From NCBI GenBank assembly GCA_023129715.1, contig JAGMBO010000086.1, positions 1 to 37,494 on the forward strand: a DNA stretch of 37,494 nucleotides, given 5' to 3'. Positions 15,799 to 24,672 of this stretch are shown in pieces. How positions within the stretch are numbered: the stretch's first letter is position 1; the number at the start of each line of letters is the position of its first letter. A model generated the notes under the pieces. That model was given only the letters and a program-made list of their open reading frames with translations, searched no databases and was not told where the DNA came from. Origin of the DNA: Candidatus Eiseniibacteriota bacterium (GTDB lineage: Bacteria > Eisenbacteria > RBG-16-71-46 > CAIMUX01 > WJJG01). Position numbers and translations under genes: made by a program.

Positions 15799-17916
15799 AT
15801 GCCCGCAGCGCGCCGCCCGATCCGCGCCGAGGATCTCTTCCGCCTCAAGATCCCCCTCGACCTCGATCTCGCCCCCGATGGAAGCACCCTCGTCGCGGCA
15901 ATCAAGAGCGCCGACCTGAAGCGCAACGCCTACACCAGCCACCTCCATCGCATCGAGATCCCCAGTGGCCGGCGTCTCGCTCTGACGCGTGGCCAGGTCA
16001 GCGACGGCGAACCTCGCTGGAACCCCGACGGCCTCCAGATCGCCTTCATCTCCTCCCGGGAGGGGCAAATCCCCCAGGTCTGGATCCTGCCGGTCGCGGG
16101 AGGGGAGCCGCGCCCGCTGACCCGGCTGACCGGTGGGCCGGTGCGGGGATTGCGCTGGTCGCCCGACGGGCGTTGGCTGCTCTTCCGGCACCGCAAGCAG
16201 CGGCCCGCCTCCAGGCCTCCCTCGGGACGGGAGCCGACCTACAAGCACGTCACCCGCCTGATGCACAAGTTCGACGGCGAGGGGTTCTGGCCGGATGAGC
16301 GCTGGCAGATCTGGAAAGTCGCCTTCCCGAGCGGGCGGATGGTGCCGCTGACCCAAGGCGACTACGATCATCACGATGCGGTTTGGAGCCCGAATGGGCG
16401 CAAGATCGCCTTCATCTCCAGCCGGATCCCGAATGCGGATGTGCATCCCGACAACACCGACCTCTTCGTGATGACGGCCTCGGGGCGCAATGTCCGCCAG
16501 ATCACCCGCCGCTTCGGGCCGGTCGATTCTCCCGCCTGGTCGCTCGACGGGCGCAGCCTCTTCTTCATGGGTCACTTCGGCAAGAGCGGCGAGTGGCTGC
16601 GCCACCCGATCCACATCTACCGAGTGCCGGCCGACGGCGGCCGGGTGCAGGATCTGACCCCCCGGCTGAGCCAATGGCCCTCGAACTGGGTGATCTCCGA
16701 TACCGCCCGGGCCAACACGAGCGTGATCCTTCCCTACCTGGCGCCCCTCATAGATCCTGCCCGGCGGCGCGGAAAGGGCGGGGCGGCAAGTGTGATGCCT
16801 AAAGAGCAGCACGAGCAGCAGGAACAGCAAGAAGGGCAAGAACAACAGGAGCAGCAAGGAAGACAGGTGCTGGAAAAGCGCCTCGCCATTCTGGTCAACG
16901 AACAGGGCGCCTGCCGACTCTACTCGCTGCCGGCCCGCGGCGGCCCCCTCCGCGTCGAGATGGAAGGCGCGGTCAATGTCCTGGGCATCGCGCTGCTGCC
17001 CCAGAGGGCACAAGCCGCGCTCATTGCCGCCACCCAGATGGACTGCGGGGATCTCTACACGTTGACGCTCGATCAGCGCAAGACGCCCCAGCGCCTGACC
17101 CGGATCAATCAAACGGTCTTCGATTCCCTCGCGCTCTCAGAGCCTGAAGAGACCATCTTCCGCGGCGCGCGCAACCGGGGCGTTCCGATCCATGGCTGGA
17201 TCCTGAAGCCCCCCCGCCTTCGCCGGGGCCAACGCTATCCCATGATCCTCAACATCCACGGCGGCCCGATGGCCCAATTCGGCTACACCTTCTTCCACGA
17301 GATGCACTATCTCGCCGCGCAGGGCTACGTCGTCGTCTTCGTCAACCCCCGTGGCAGCAGCGGCTACGGCCTGCGCTTCATGAACTGCATCGAGAACCGC
17401 TGGGGCCGGCTGGACTACGACGATCTGATGATGGTCACTGACGCGATGGCGCGGCGGCCCTATGTCGATGCGCGGCGCATGGGGGTCACCGGCGGGAGCT
17501 ACGGCGGGTTCATGACCAGTTGGATCGTCGGGCACACGAATCGGTTCAAGGCGGCAGTTACACAACGTCACGTCGGCAATGTGATCACCCAGATCGGTTC
17601 CTCCGATCTGGGGTTCTACCGAATCCTCTCCCGGGGCTACTTCCCATGGGACCGCCCCTTGCGCTATCTGCGTGATTCGCCCAACTTCTACGCGCAGCAC
17701 ATCCGGACGCCGCTGCTGATCATCCACAGCGAACAGGATCTACGCTGTCCGATTGCACAGGGCGAAGAGCTCTTCACCTATCTGAAGCTGCTCGGGCGCG
17801 AAGCTGAGATGATCCGCTTCGAGGGCGAATCGCACGGACTTTCCCGGGGCGGCAAGCCGCAGAACCGGCGCGAGCGACTGCGGCGGATTGCGGACTGGTT
17901 CGCGCGGTATCTCTAG
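15799..17916 (+). CDS. S9-family (prolyl oligopeptidase-type) serine peptidase
   Basis: The product is 705 aa. AGGAGGTGATC, a full anti-SD match, ends just before ATG 15799 and fixes the start. The N-terminal half is a beta-propeller of PD40-like blades (LDLAPDGSTLV, PRWNPDGLQIAFISSREG, LRWSPDGRWLLF, VWSPNGRKIAFISS). The C-terminal alpha/beta-hydrolase carries Ser567 in GGSYGGF, Asp647 in SEQDLRCP and His679 in GESHGLSR, a complete triad. It is closest to acylaminoacyl-peptidase/dipeptidyl-peptidase S9C-type enzymes, which trim oligopeptides. No signal peptide is seen, so it is probably cytoplasmic. Residues ~335-356 are a Gln/Glu-rich low-complexity insert within the propeller. The gene ends 4 nt inside the convergent propeller-protein gene. 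Confidence 0.94.
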   Translation: MPAARRPIRAEDLFRLKIPLDLDLAPDGSTLVAAIKSADLKRNAYTSHLHRIEIPSGRRLALTRGQVSDGEPRWNPDGLQIAFISSREGQIPQVWILPVAGGEPRPLTRLTGGPVRGLRWSPDGRWLLFRHRKQRPASRPPSGREPTYKHVTRLMHKFDGEGFWPDERWQIWKVAFPSGRMVPLTQGDYDHHDAVWSPNGRKIAFISSRIPNADVHPDNTDLFVMTASGRNVRQITRRFGPVDSPAWSLDGRSLFFMGHFGKSGEWLRHPIHIYRVPADGGRVQDLTPRLSQWPSNWVISDTARANTSVILPYLAPLIDPARRRGKGGAASVMPKEQHEQQEQQEGQEQQEQQGRQVLEKRLAILVNEQGACRLYSLPARGGPLRVEMEGAVNVLGIALLPQRAQAALIAATQMDCGDLYTLTLDQRKTPQRLTRINQTVFDSLALSEPEETIFRGARNRGVPIHGWILKPPRLRRGQRYPMILNIHGGPMAQFGYTFFHEMHYLAAQGYVVVFVNPRGSSGYGLRFMNCIENRWGRLDYDDLMMVTDAMARRPYVDARRMGVTGGSYGGFMTSWIVGHTNRFKAAVTQRHVGNVITQIGSSDLGFYRILSRGYFPWDRPLRYLRDSPNFYAQHIRTPLLIIHSEQDLRCPIAQGEELFTYLKLLGREAEMIRFEGESHGLSRGGKPQNRRERLRRIADWFARYL

Positions 17917-19196
17917 CTGCCGACCCGGTAGCAGACGATCTCCATCGGGGCCGCCTCCTCATCGCCGCCGAGCGCCCCGCCGCTCTGCATCCCCATGATC
18001 GCGGGAAGCAGGCCTCGAATCAGGATGACGCGGTCGTCACCAACCCGCACGAGCCCGTCGTCCCGGCCGTCGCCGTCACAGGCGATGCGCACTTGCTTGA
18101 TGAAGTGGCCCTCGGGATCGAAGACGTCATAGGTCGCCATGATCCCCTCGGGCTGGTCGGTGTCGCCGTGTGAGGTCAGAACCCAGATGTTTCCGTCGGC
18201 GGCAACGGTCACCTCGGAAACCGCCTCGGGCGTCTCGGCGAGCTTGATCTCCGCGCCCGGCAGCTGTCGCGTCTGCACCTCAACGAGTCCTTCGTAGAGC
18301 TCCCGCTCTTCCTGCGTCCGCTTGCGATTGGTGAACTCCTTCTCGATCACCCGCTCGAGGGTACCATCGGGTGCAAAGACATGGATGCGCAGCTCATCGC
18401 GCGCCACCGCCGCGTAGACCTTGCCGTCCGCATCGATCGCCCAGCGGCGGGGGAAGAGATTGTACTGATCCCGCTCATCGATCTTGAGATTGGCGAAGTC
18501 GAGTTCCAGCGGGTTCTCCCAGTAACGCACCTGCTCGGTGCCATCCAAGCCGAAGTGGGCGAGGAACCCGGTTCGGGTCTGCTGCCCCTGACGCTCGCCC
18601 ATGGTGATGTCGGTGCCGGCGACAACGAGATTGCCCCCGCGGCACTTGGCGTCGACAACAGCCACGAAGCCGCCCTCGGTTGCCGCACCCCCAAAGGTGA
18701 TCTCGCCGGCCGGAGTATCGTCGAGCGTGACCTTGACGAGCTTGCCCGGGAAAGTCTGCAGCAGCGCCAGCGTGCTGTCGGGCAGGAAGACCATGTCGCT
18801 CGGACGGCGCGTCTCGCCAGGCCCCTCACCCTCGCGACTGAGGGTCCCGATCATCTCCCCGTCGGGCGAGAAGACGAGCACCTGCGAAAGCTGGAGATCG
18901 AGCAGGTAGATGTTCCCCGCGTCATCGGCAATGGCCTGGACGACGATACCGAGGACGACATCCTCGTCATCTTCGCCGCCAACACTCCAGAGTTCCTCCA
19001 GCTCCAGGATCTCGACACCCTGGCTGGGTGAGGCCCCGTTCTTGATGTGAGGAACGCCGTCAACGATGACTTCCTCTCCCGCACCGGCGGCGCCGGGCGC
19101 AAGCATCCCCATCAATGCCGAGCATAACAGGACGAAGTATCCGCGCCTCAGCACCTCGCGTACTCCCTGGATCGCCCCCGCGCGTTTACAGTCCAT
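17913..19196 (-). CDS. Exported 6-bladed beta-propeller protein
   Basis: The product is 427 aa. A signal peptide (residues ~18-40, FVLLCSALMGMLAPGAAGAGEE) leads into NHL-like blades: AIADDAGNIYLLDLQLSQVLVFSPDGEMIGTLSREGEGPGE, WAIDADGKVYAAVARDELRIHVFAPDGTLERVIE and VAADGNIWVLTS...YDVFDPEGHF. This is the 6-bladed propeller family common in Bacteroidota and related phyla, usually exported and of unknown ligand. GGAGGAG sits a few nt before ATG 19196. The 3' end overlaps the S9 peptidase gene tail to tail by 4 nt. The function beyond binding or scaffolding is not deducible. Confidence 0.85.
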   Translation of the reverse strand: MDCKRAGAIQGVREVLRRGYFVLLCSALMGMLAPGAAGAGEEVIVDGVPHIKNGASPSQGVEILELEELWSVGGEDDEDVVLGIVVQAIADDAGNIYLLDLQLSQVLVFSPDGEMIGTLSREGEGPGETRRPSDMVFLPDSTLALLQTFPGKLVKVTLDDTPAGEITFGGAATEGGFVAVVDAKCRGGNLVVAGTDITMGERQGQQTRTGFLAHFGLDGTEQVRYWENPLELDFANLKIDERDQYNLFPRRWAIDADGKVYAAVARDELRIHVFAPDGTLERVIEKEFTNRKRTQEERELYEGLVEVQTRQLPGAEIKLAETPEAVSEVTVAADGNIWVLTSHGDTDQPEGIMATYDVFDPEGHFIKQVRIACDGDGRDDGLVRVGDDRVILIRGLLPAIMGMQSGGALGGDEEAAPMEIVCYRVGS

Positions 19197-19339
19197 GGTC
19201 TCCTCCAGTTCTCGAGGCCCCCAACGGCTGGAGCGATCGATGGATCGCCCCCGTGTGCCTCTCCAGGCGAGTCCGTTTTCCAGCGAGAGCCACCTCCGTG
19301 AAGCGGACGGAGATCGCTCCCGCGCAGCGACCGGTTCAT

Positions 19340-19554
19340 TCAGAAGTACAGGCCGACGGCGCCGGTATTCGGCTCCTCGCGTTCCGGCCGGCAGAGCCCC
19401 CCCCCGTCCGCCCAGATCACAGCCAACGCGACCTCCACCCCCAGAGCCGCAGATCCTCGCCTGGCGGGCACCGCCGGAGACGATAGCGGCTCAGCCCACG
19501 AAAGGGAATCTCCGGGTTGCCGGGGAGGCGCGCTGGAATCCGATCGAGAGTCAT
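19340..19554 (-). pseudogene. Decayed C-terminal fragment of an outer-membrane barrel protein
   Basis: One minus-strand frame reads LPGNPEIPFRGLSRYRLR followed by GEDLRLWGW and then a stop. This resembles the late-strand RGxxxYRxxG region of surface-antigen/BamA-like barrels. A second frame of the same strand continues as ALGVEVALAVIWADGGG and ends EEPNTGAVGLYF, with the terminal Phe typical of barrel proteins. The two parts are in different frames, and a run of nine C on the plus strand (19397-19405) lies in this stretch, so sequencing error or decay could explain the break. No N-terminal part of such a gene was found. The assignment rests on short motifs only. Confidence 0.35.
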
Positions 19555-19729
19555 GCTAGCGTTGCGATCCGTAATCCTCGTGGCAGCCTGGATCATGGAT
19601 ACGTATGCGGGTTACCCCGCTGGGCCACCATGCCGGGAGGCTGGGGAACTCTCATGCTGTGTGCCACTGAGGGCGCCTGATCGACTGTCCGGTGGAACCT
19701 ACCCGTCGGACCCCCTGGAGGATGCGGCC
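19555..19729. other. Intergenic region upstream of ParB-like gene
   Basis: No gene is supported here or in 19197-19339. The open frame that extends upstream of the ParB-like start has no initiation signal. Neither a clear promoter nor a hairpin was found. Confidence 0.4.
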
Positions 19730-20719
19730 ATGGCGGACGCCAAGAAGAAGACTTCCCGCAAGAGCGCGCCGGGGCAAGGCGCTCGCGGACGCCAGCCGGA
19801 GCAAGCCCCACCCGCCCCGCGCGGATTGGCCGCCGGCCGGCTGGGAACGGCCACCGTCCCGGCCGCGGTCACCCGCCTGGCCGAGACGCTCGAGACCGAC
19901 GGCGGATCGGTCCTCGCCGTATATCGCGATCCCCTGGGAAGCCACTGGCAGATCCTGGCCGCCCTGCCGGTCGAGCGCGTCACCCCGACCCCCTTCCAAC
20001 GCGATCTCTCCGCACCCCACGTTTCCCGCCTGGCGAGCGCGATCGATCAGCTCGATCGATTCCTCGACCCGGTGATCGTAGTGCGCACCGAGGACGGGCA
20101 GTACTGGACACCCAACGGTCATCATCGCGTAGGCGCGATGCGCAAGCTCGGTGCACGCGCCATCACCGCGCTCGTCGTGCCGGACGTGCGGGTCGCCTAT
20201 CGGATCCTGGCACTCAACACGGAGAAGGCCCACAACCTTCGCGAGCGAGCCCTCGAGGTGATCCGCCTGGCTCAGGGCCTCGCGGAGACCGATCCGCGTC
20301 CCGAACACGAGTTCGCCACCGAGTTCGAGGAACCCGGCCTGCTGACCCTTGGGTTGTGCTACCAGCAGGAAGTACGCTTCCCCGGAAGCGTCTATCACCC
20401 GGTCCTCAAGCGGATCGACAAGTTCCTGGACGCGCGGCTCCCCAAGGCGCTGGCGACACGGGAAGAGCGGGCCGTTCGGTTGCTGCAACTCGACGAAGCG
20501 GTCAATGGACTGGTTGCCGATCTACGAGAACGGGGTTTCGAGAGCCCCTATCTGAAGGCCTTCGTCGTCGCCCGGATCAACCCGCTGCAGTTCAAGCGCG
20601 GCGCCGAAGGTGAGTTCGATGAAACGCTCGCGAAAATGTTCGTGGCCGCTCGCCGCTTCGATGCCGCCCGCGTGCGCGTCGACGAGTTGACCAGGGTGGA
20701 ATCGCCACCGGAGGGCTGA
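19730..20719 (+). CDS. Orphan ParB/Srx-fold (ParB-like nuclease domain) protein
   Basis: The product is 329 aa. GGAGG lies 8 nt before ATG 19730. Residues 1-40 are Lys/Pro-rich and probably disordered. The next part is a ParB N-terminal/sulfiredoxin-like domain with TPFQRDLSAPHVSRLASAI, LDPVIVV and GHHR (130-133), the last being the nucleotide-binding box of the fold. The C-terminal ~150 residues are helical with no recognised domain. No ParA neighbour and no parS-like palindrome were noticed, so it is unlikely to be the chromosome-partition ParB. Standalone members of this fold can bind or hydrolyse nucleotides, but the role here is unknown. It may share a transcript with the CoA-transferase 63 nt downstream. 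Confidence 0.85.
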   Translation: MADAKKKTSRKSAPGQGARGRQPEQAPPAPRGLAAGRLGTATVPAAVTRLAETLETDGGSVLAVYRDPLGSHWQILAALPVERVTPTPFQRDLSAPHVSRLASAIDQLDRFLDPVIVVRTEDGQYWTPNGHHRVGAMRKLGARAITALVVPDVRVAYRILALNTEKAHNLRERALEVIRLAQGLAETDPRPEHEFATEFEEPGLLTLGLCYQQEVRFPGSVYHPVLKRIDKFLDARLPKALATREERAVRLLQLDEAVNGLVADLRERGFESPYLKAFVVARINPLQFKRGAEGEFDETLAKMFVAARRFDAARVRVDELTRVESPPEG

Positions 20720-20782
20720 GGGCCAAGTGCTCTTCCCGGTGAGTGAACCCCGGGTCGCTCCACAGTCCGTAGGATGACAACG

Positions 20783-22171
20783 ATGAAGCGAGTCTCATCC
20801 GTCGAAGAAGCAATCAACCCCACGCTGCTCAAGCCGGGGAGTGTGATCTACGCCTCCGGCAACGCCGCCACGCCCCAGGTATTGCTGCGCCGGCTTGCCG
20901 CGGACCTCGAGATCAAGAATGTCGCCCTCTACAGCGTTCTCCTTCTCGGCCAAGATCTCGAGGAGCTCTTCTCGGAAAGCCGCTGCCGGGACCTGACGCA
21001 TCGCGTGATCTTCAACAGCCATCTGAGCCGGGAGGCGGTCAATCGCGGGTGGGCCAAGTACCATCCCATGCATCTCTCCGAGATCCCGCGCTACGCCCGC
21101 GAACCGGGCGGGCCCGACGTCGTCCTCCTCACGCTCAGCGGTCCCGACAACGGCGGCAACTACAGTCTCGGAACCACCGTCGAGGCGGTCTTCGCCGCGA
21201 TCCACAGCGCCAAGCACCGCGGCGGAATCGTGATCGCCGAGCGCAATGCCCGAATGCCCTTTGTCCTGGGAACGACTATCCCCGCCGAGGCCATCGACTA
21301 CCTGATCGAGACCGACTACGCACTTCCGGTCAGCCCCGTCCATCAACCCGACGACCGCGCCCGCCGGATCGGTGAGGTCATCGCAGCGGTTTACGTACAA
21401 GATGGCCGCGGCAGCGAACCCGGCTCGACCCTGCAATACGGCATCGGGGAGGTTCCCGAAGCGGTGACCGATGCGATCCTGCGGCGCGGCATCGGAGATC
21501 TCGGGATCCACACCGAGCTCTTCTCGGATGCAATGATCAAACTCGTCGCCCCGGGTGTGGTGACCAATCGTTGGAAAACGAATATCGGCTTCGCCGTTTC
21601 ATCGATCTTTCTCTCTGCACGCGCCGACGGCTATGACTGGCTCAACTACAACAGCTCCGTACAGAGCCGCCCCGGCGACTACACGAACAGCGTCTTCCGC
21701 ATCGCCCAACAACCCCGCATGGTGGCGATCAACAGCGCCATCGGCGTCGATCTGCACGGCAACATCTGGGCCGACTCGATGGATGCGCGCAAGATCTACA
21801 GTGGCGTCGGAGGACAGAGCGACTTCATCCGTGGTGCGCAGTATTCCCCAGGCGGGGTCGCGATCATCGCGATGAAGTCGACGACCTCGGCCGGCATCTC
21901 GAAGATCGTCGATCGGTGTCCGGCCGGGATCACGACTACGGCAATCCCCGCGGATCAGGTCATCATCGTCACCGAACATGGCGCCTTCGATCCCCGGCGC
22001 CTGAGCATGGGCGAGCGGGCAATCGGCATCGCCCATCTGGCACCTCCCGAGGAGCGCGAGCGCCTGCTGCAGGTCATCACCGACGATCCCGCCTTCCACC
22101 GTCCCAGCCGCACGCTGCTCAAGGGCGTTCCCGGATTCACTGCGTACGAGAAGGCCTTGGCCCGGATGTGA
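20783..22171 (+). CDS. Acetyl-CoA hydrolase/transferase, 4-hydroxybutyrate CoA-transferase type
   Basis: The product is 462 aa. It resembles AbfT/Cat2-type class I CoA-transferases, which move CoA between acetyl-CoA and a carboxylate such as 4-hydroxybutyrate or butyrate. Landmarks are SGPDNGGNYSLGTT, GIGEVPEAV, GDLGIHTELFSD, GGQSDF and AMKST...SKIV. The Glu of GIHTE (about residue 245) is at the position of the catalytic Glu238 of Clostridium aminobutyricum AbfT, as I recall that enzyme. INSAIGVDLHGN has Gly where most relatives have Glu. AGGA lies 8 nt before ATG 20783; ATG 20774 overlaps this SD and is less likely. The substrate cannot be fixed from sequence. It ends 31 nt from the convergent metallophosphoesterase gene. 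Confidence 0.92.
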   Translation: MKRVSSVEEAINPTLLKPGSVIYASGNAATPQVLLRRLAADLEIKNVALYSVLLLGQDLEELFSESRCRDLTHRVIFNSHLSREAVNRGWAKYHPMHLSEIPRYAREPGGPDVVLLTLSGPDNGGNYSLGTTVEAVFAAIHSAKHRGGIVIAERNARMPFVLGTTIPAEAIDYLIETDYALPVSPVHQPDDRARRIGEVIAAVYVQDGRGSEPGSTLQYGIGEVPEAVTDAILRRGIGDLGIHTELFSDAMIKLVAPGVVTNRWKTNIGFAVSSIFLSARADGYDWLNYNSSVQSRPGDYTNSVFRIAQQPRMVAINSAIGVDLHGNIWADSMDARKIYSGVGGQSDFIRGAQYSPGGVAIIAMKSTTSAGISKIVDRCPAGITTTAIPADQVIIVTEHGAFDPRRLSMGERAIGIAHLAPPEERERLLQVITDDPAFHRPSRTLLKGVPGFTAYEKALARM

Positions 22172-22202
22172 CCCATATGCTAGCGGGGGGCGGAGACGCG
22201 AA

Positions 22203-23993
22203 TCAGCGGCCGAGGATCATCTTGCGCGCCTGCAGTTCTCCGTCGACCACGAGGCAGGCGAAGTAGATGCCCGCGGGAAGCGGCAGCCCATCGTCGCTCT
22301 CCCCGGTCCACTCGACCAGGTAGTTGCCGGCGGCCGCCCGGCGATCGACGAGGCGCGCCAACTCGCGGCCATCCAACCCCTGAATTGTCAGGCGAACATG
22401 CGCGGGGTCCGGCAGCACGTAGCTCAAGCGCGTGTGCCCGGTGAAGGGATTCGGCCGGTTCTGATGGAGTTGTACCGTGGTCGTGACGGCCCTTTCCTCG
22501 GGAGTGCCCGTCGAATTCTTCGTGGCCGTAACCGTGCCCACTGAATAGGACTGGATGTCGACAGCGACATAGCAAACATCGACGCTGCCCGTCTGATCGA
22601 CCTGGGTCAATGTCCCGCCGGTCACCGTGATCTCACCGGACCCGGAAGGCATCAGGAAGCGAAGTTGCCCATGCTCGAAGCGCTGGTGATGGCTGTTGTA
22701 GACCTGCGCGATGACCTCATCGTGCGTCCCATCGTTGGCGGGTGAGTATTCGACGAGCAGGCGATTGCCGTTGCCGCCGGCCGCGATCGTCACCTGAGGA
22801 AAGACATCGCCGTCGACAACCCGGATCAGCCGATAGGAACGATCCTCGTCGCAGACGTTGTTCGTCGCCAGATCGTAGGGAGCGGCCCCCAGACTGCCCT
22901 CATCGCGATGGATATGTCCCCAGAGCGCGAGGTCCACGCCGAGAGTGGTGAGATTGATCTGATCGGAGAAGTCGAAATGGTAGAAGAGGACCTTGGCCGT
23001 GGCACTGCCGGCCGCGGCGAGATCGTCGGCCAGCCACTGGAGCTGCGGACTCGTGAAACTCTCCGCCCCATAGTACTGAGAACGCCACATGTCGTAGTTG
23101 TCATAGGCCTCCAGGCCGGCGAAGTGCACCGAGCCGTAATCGAAGCTGTAGTTCTGTGTACGCCAGGGCGCCCCGGGTGGTGGGTCGTCGAGCCGCGCCC
23201 AGCCGAAGAAGCGCCACCAGTCGCGCCGCGCGGTTCCCGCAGGCGGCGGCGTGGAAGACCACCCCCCGATATCATGATTCCCCGACGTCAGGTAGACGGG
23301 AACATCGAACTCACTCAGCAGACGCTGCGCTCGCGTGTAGTATCGAAAGCCCTGAAAATCTTCCAGCTCTCCCTCGTTGAGCAGGTCGCCGGTCAGCAGC
23401 ACAAACTCGGGATTGATGATGCTGATGTCGTCCATGACGGTTCGCAGGTCGTGGACCTCGGAAGTGTCGGTTTCGGCGCCCGCCTCGTAGTAGAAGAGAT
23501 GGGTGGGCAGATGCGTATCGGTAATGTGGATGAAGTAGAAGGAATCCTTGAATTCAGGAATGACCCGCACCGCGTTCGCCGTGCTGTCGGCAATCCCGCC
23601 ATCGGCGAAGATCTCGAGGTCGTAGAGCTCATAGAGGGAAACCTCGCCGACCGGCGGAACGCATGCCTCAAGTGTCCACCAGAGCGTCGCCGGATCATAG
23701 AAAGCACCCGCGATCTCGAGAGGAAGCAGGATCTGGCCATACTCGAGCTGAGCGGCCCAGCCGATCGTCGCCGGATCGGCGGCACACTCGATCTGCAGGG
23801 TGTCGCCGGGGCGGACGAGCGCGGGAATGTTGAGCAGCGGCCGTTGGATCACCGTCAGGGTATCTCCGATGGGGAGAACCCGGGTGCCGTCAGCCGTGGC
23901 CGTCGCGGGATGGGCCGTGATGCCGCTGATCACGAGGATCAGGCAAATCAGCAGGCCTGCCGGAAGAAGGCTCGGTTGCGTGGCTGGCTTCAT
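22203..23993 (-). CDS. Exported calcineurin-like metallophosphoesterase with FlgD-Ig tail
   Basis: The product is 596 aa. The signal peptide covers residues ~8-35 (LLPAGLLICLILVISGITAHPATATA), followed by a roughly 110-residue N-terminal beta domain. The catalytic domain shows all five metal-site motifs: D159-T-H161, GDLLNEGE (202 on), GNHD (238-241), YHFDF and GHIH. A dinuclear-metal phosphoesterase or phosphatase is therefore expected, probably acting outside the cytoplasm. Residues ~505-596 are a FlgD-Ig/type IX-like module (NRPNPFTGHTRLSYVLP, VEWTGESDDGLPLPAGIYF) like that of the FG-GAP protein. GAGG lies 6 nt before the ATG. The substrate is unknown. Confidence 0.92.
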   Translation of the reverse strand: MKPATQPSLLPAGLLICLILVISGITAHPATATADGTRVLPIGDTLTVIQRPLLNIPALVRPGDTLQIECAADPATIGWAAQLEYGQILLPLEIAGAFYDPATLWWTLEACVPPVGEVSLYELYDLEIFADGGIADSTANAVRVIPEFKDSFYFIHITDTHLPTHLFYYEAGAETDTSEVHDLRTVMDDISIINPEFVLLTGDLLNEGELEDFQGFRYYTRAQRLLSEFDVPVYLTSGNHDIGGWSSTPPPAGTARRDWWRFFGWARLDDPPPGAPWRTQNYSFDYGSVHFAGLEAYDNYDMWRSQYYGAESFTSPQLQWLADDLAAAGSATAKVLFYHFDFSDQINLTTLGVDLALWGHIHRDEGSLGAAPYDLATNNVCDEDRSYRLIRVVDGDVFPQVTIAAGGNGNRLLVEYSPANDGTHDEVIAQVYNSHHQRFEHGQLRFLMPSGSGEITVTGGTLTQVDQTGSVDVCYVAVDIQSYSVGTVTATKNSTGTPEERAVTTTVQLHQNRPNPFTGHTRLSYVLPDPAHVRLTIQGLDGRELARLVDRRAAAGNYLVEWTGESDDGLPLPAGIYFACLVVDGELQARKMILGR

Positions 23994-24227
23994 CTATTGC
24001 CTCGCCGGAATCTGCCGCCTCTCGGCGGAGCCGCTGCATGACGATGGCGTCCCGGTGGATCCTCGCGGGTATGCCCTGAGCCGTTGTGATACTGCGGGTC
24101 TCTAACGTGGCTGAGCCATCGAGCCGGCGCTGCTCGGGGCCGGCATCGCTCACCAAGACCGCGCCAAGATCCACAACAAAGGATAGCACAAACCGCTCGC
24201 ACAGGGCGAGACTGACTGAGGGGAACG
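23994..24227. other. Intergenic region upstream of metallophosphoesterase gene
   Basis: No intact gene is visible. Together with the decayed beta-helix fragment that follows, it separates the high-GC metallophosphoesterase gene from the AbiE-containing block. No clear promoter was identified. Confidence 0.4.
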
Positions 24228-24610
24228 GCCACGCACACCCAATCACCTCCCGCTTTGCCGTATATGTCGCAGCAGACGAGGGATGGAATGCCCGTGGCGG
24301 ATCCACAATCCACGCTTCCGCCATCCCCGCAGAACGCGATTATCGTCCGCTCGCGGAGCGCAGGCAACGTACCACCACACACCATGGCTGGACCAGTGTT
24401 TCTATAGAACGTACATGCGGTCACAGCGAGGGTTGAGTTTGAGGAACCAGGTGATGCTCTCCAGGACGGAGGCAGAGAATTCCGAAGTCCGAAAGAGGAA
24501 TCCTCGATGTGGATCGGTTGGGCTCCCCTGACAATGGATGATGCAGTTTCCAGGATTGCCGCCTGCAGAACGGACAGCAATAGCCACCCTCTCGGCGCAG
24601 GGAAACTACA
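24228..24610 (-). pseudogene. Frameshifted beta-helix gene remnant related to the giant lipoprotein
   Basis: On the minus strand one frame reads IAVRSAGGNPGNCIIHC then QGSPTDPHRGF, matching LTIRS...ACIIDCEGSINEPHRAF at the start of the giant lipoprotein's beta-helix. Near 24440 the homology moves to another frame that reads STLAVTACTFYRNTGPA and then VCCDIYGKAGGDWVC, matching the last rungs (VTNCTF, SCCDVYGNSGGNYVGC). The intervening rungs are missing and the first part may be shifted again near 24590. This is most simply a decayed, internally deleted paralog. A sequencing error could account for one frame change but not for the missing rungs. Confidence 0.7.
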
Positions 24611-24672
24611 GTCACTGCTCGACAATCAGTATGGCACGGGCGATTGCGGCTAACGTCGCGGATCAGGCGCGG

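Noticed and set aside
15724-17112. Minus-strand open frame of about 460 codons opposite the S9 peptidase
   Set aside because: High-GC codon bias in the peptidase gene opens this frame. It contains no recognised motif and the peptidase is certain.
22172-22202. Bidirectional terminator between the CoA-transferase and metallophosphoesterase genes
   Set aside because: The 31-nt gap has no stem-loop with a T-tract on either strand.
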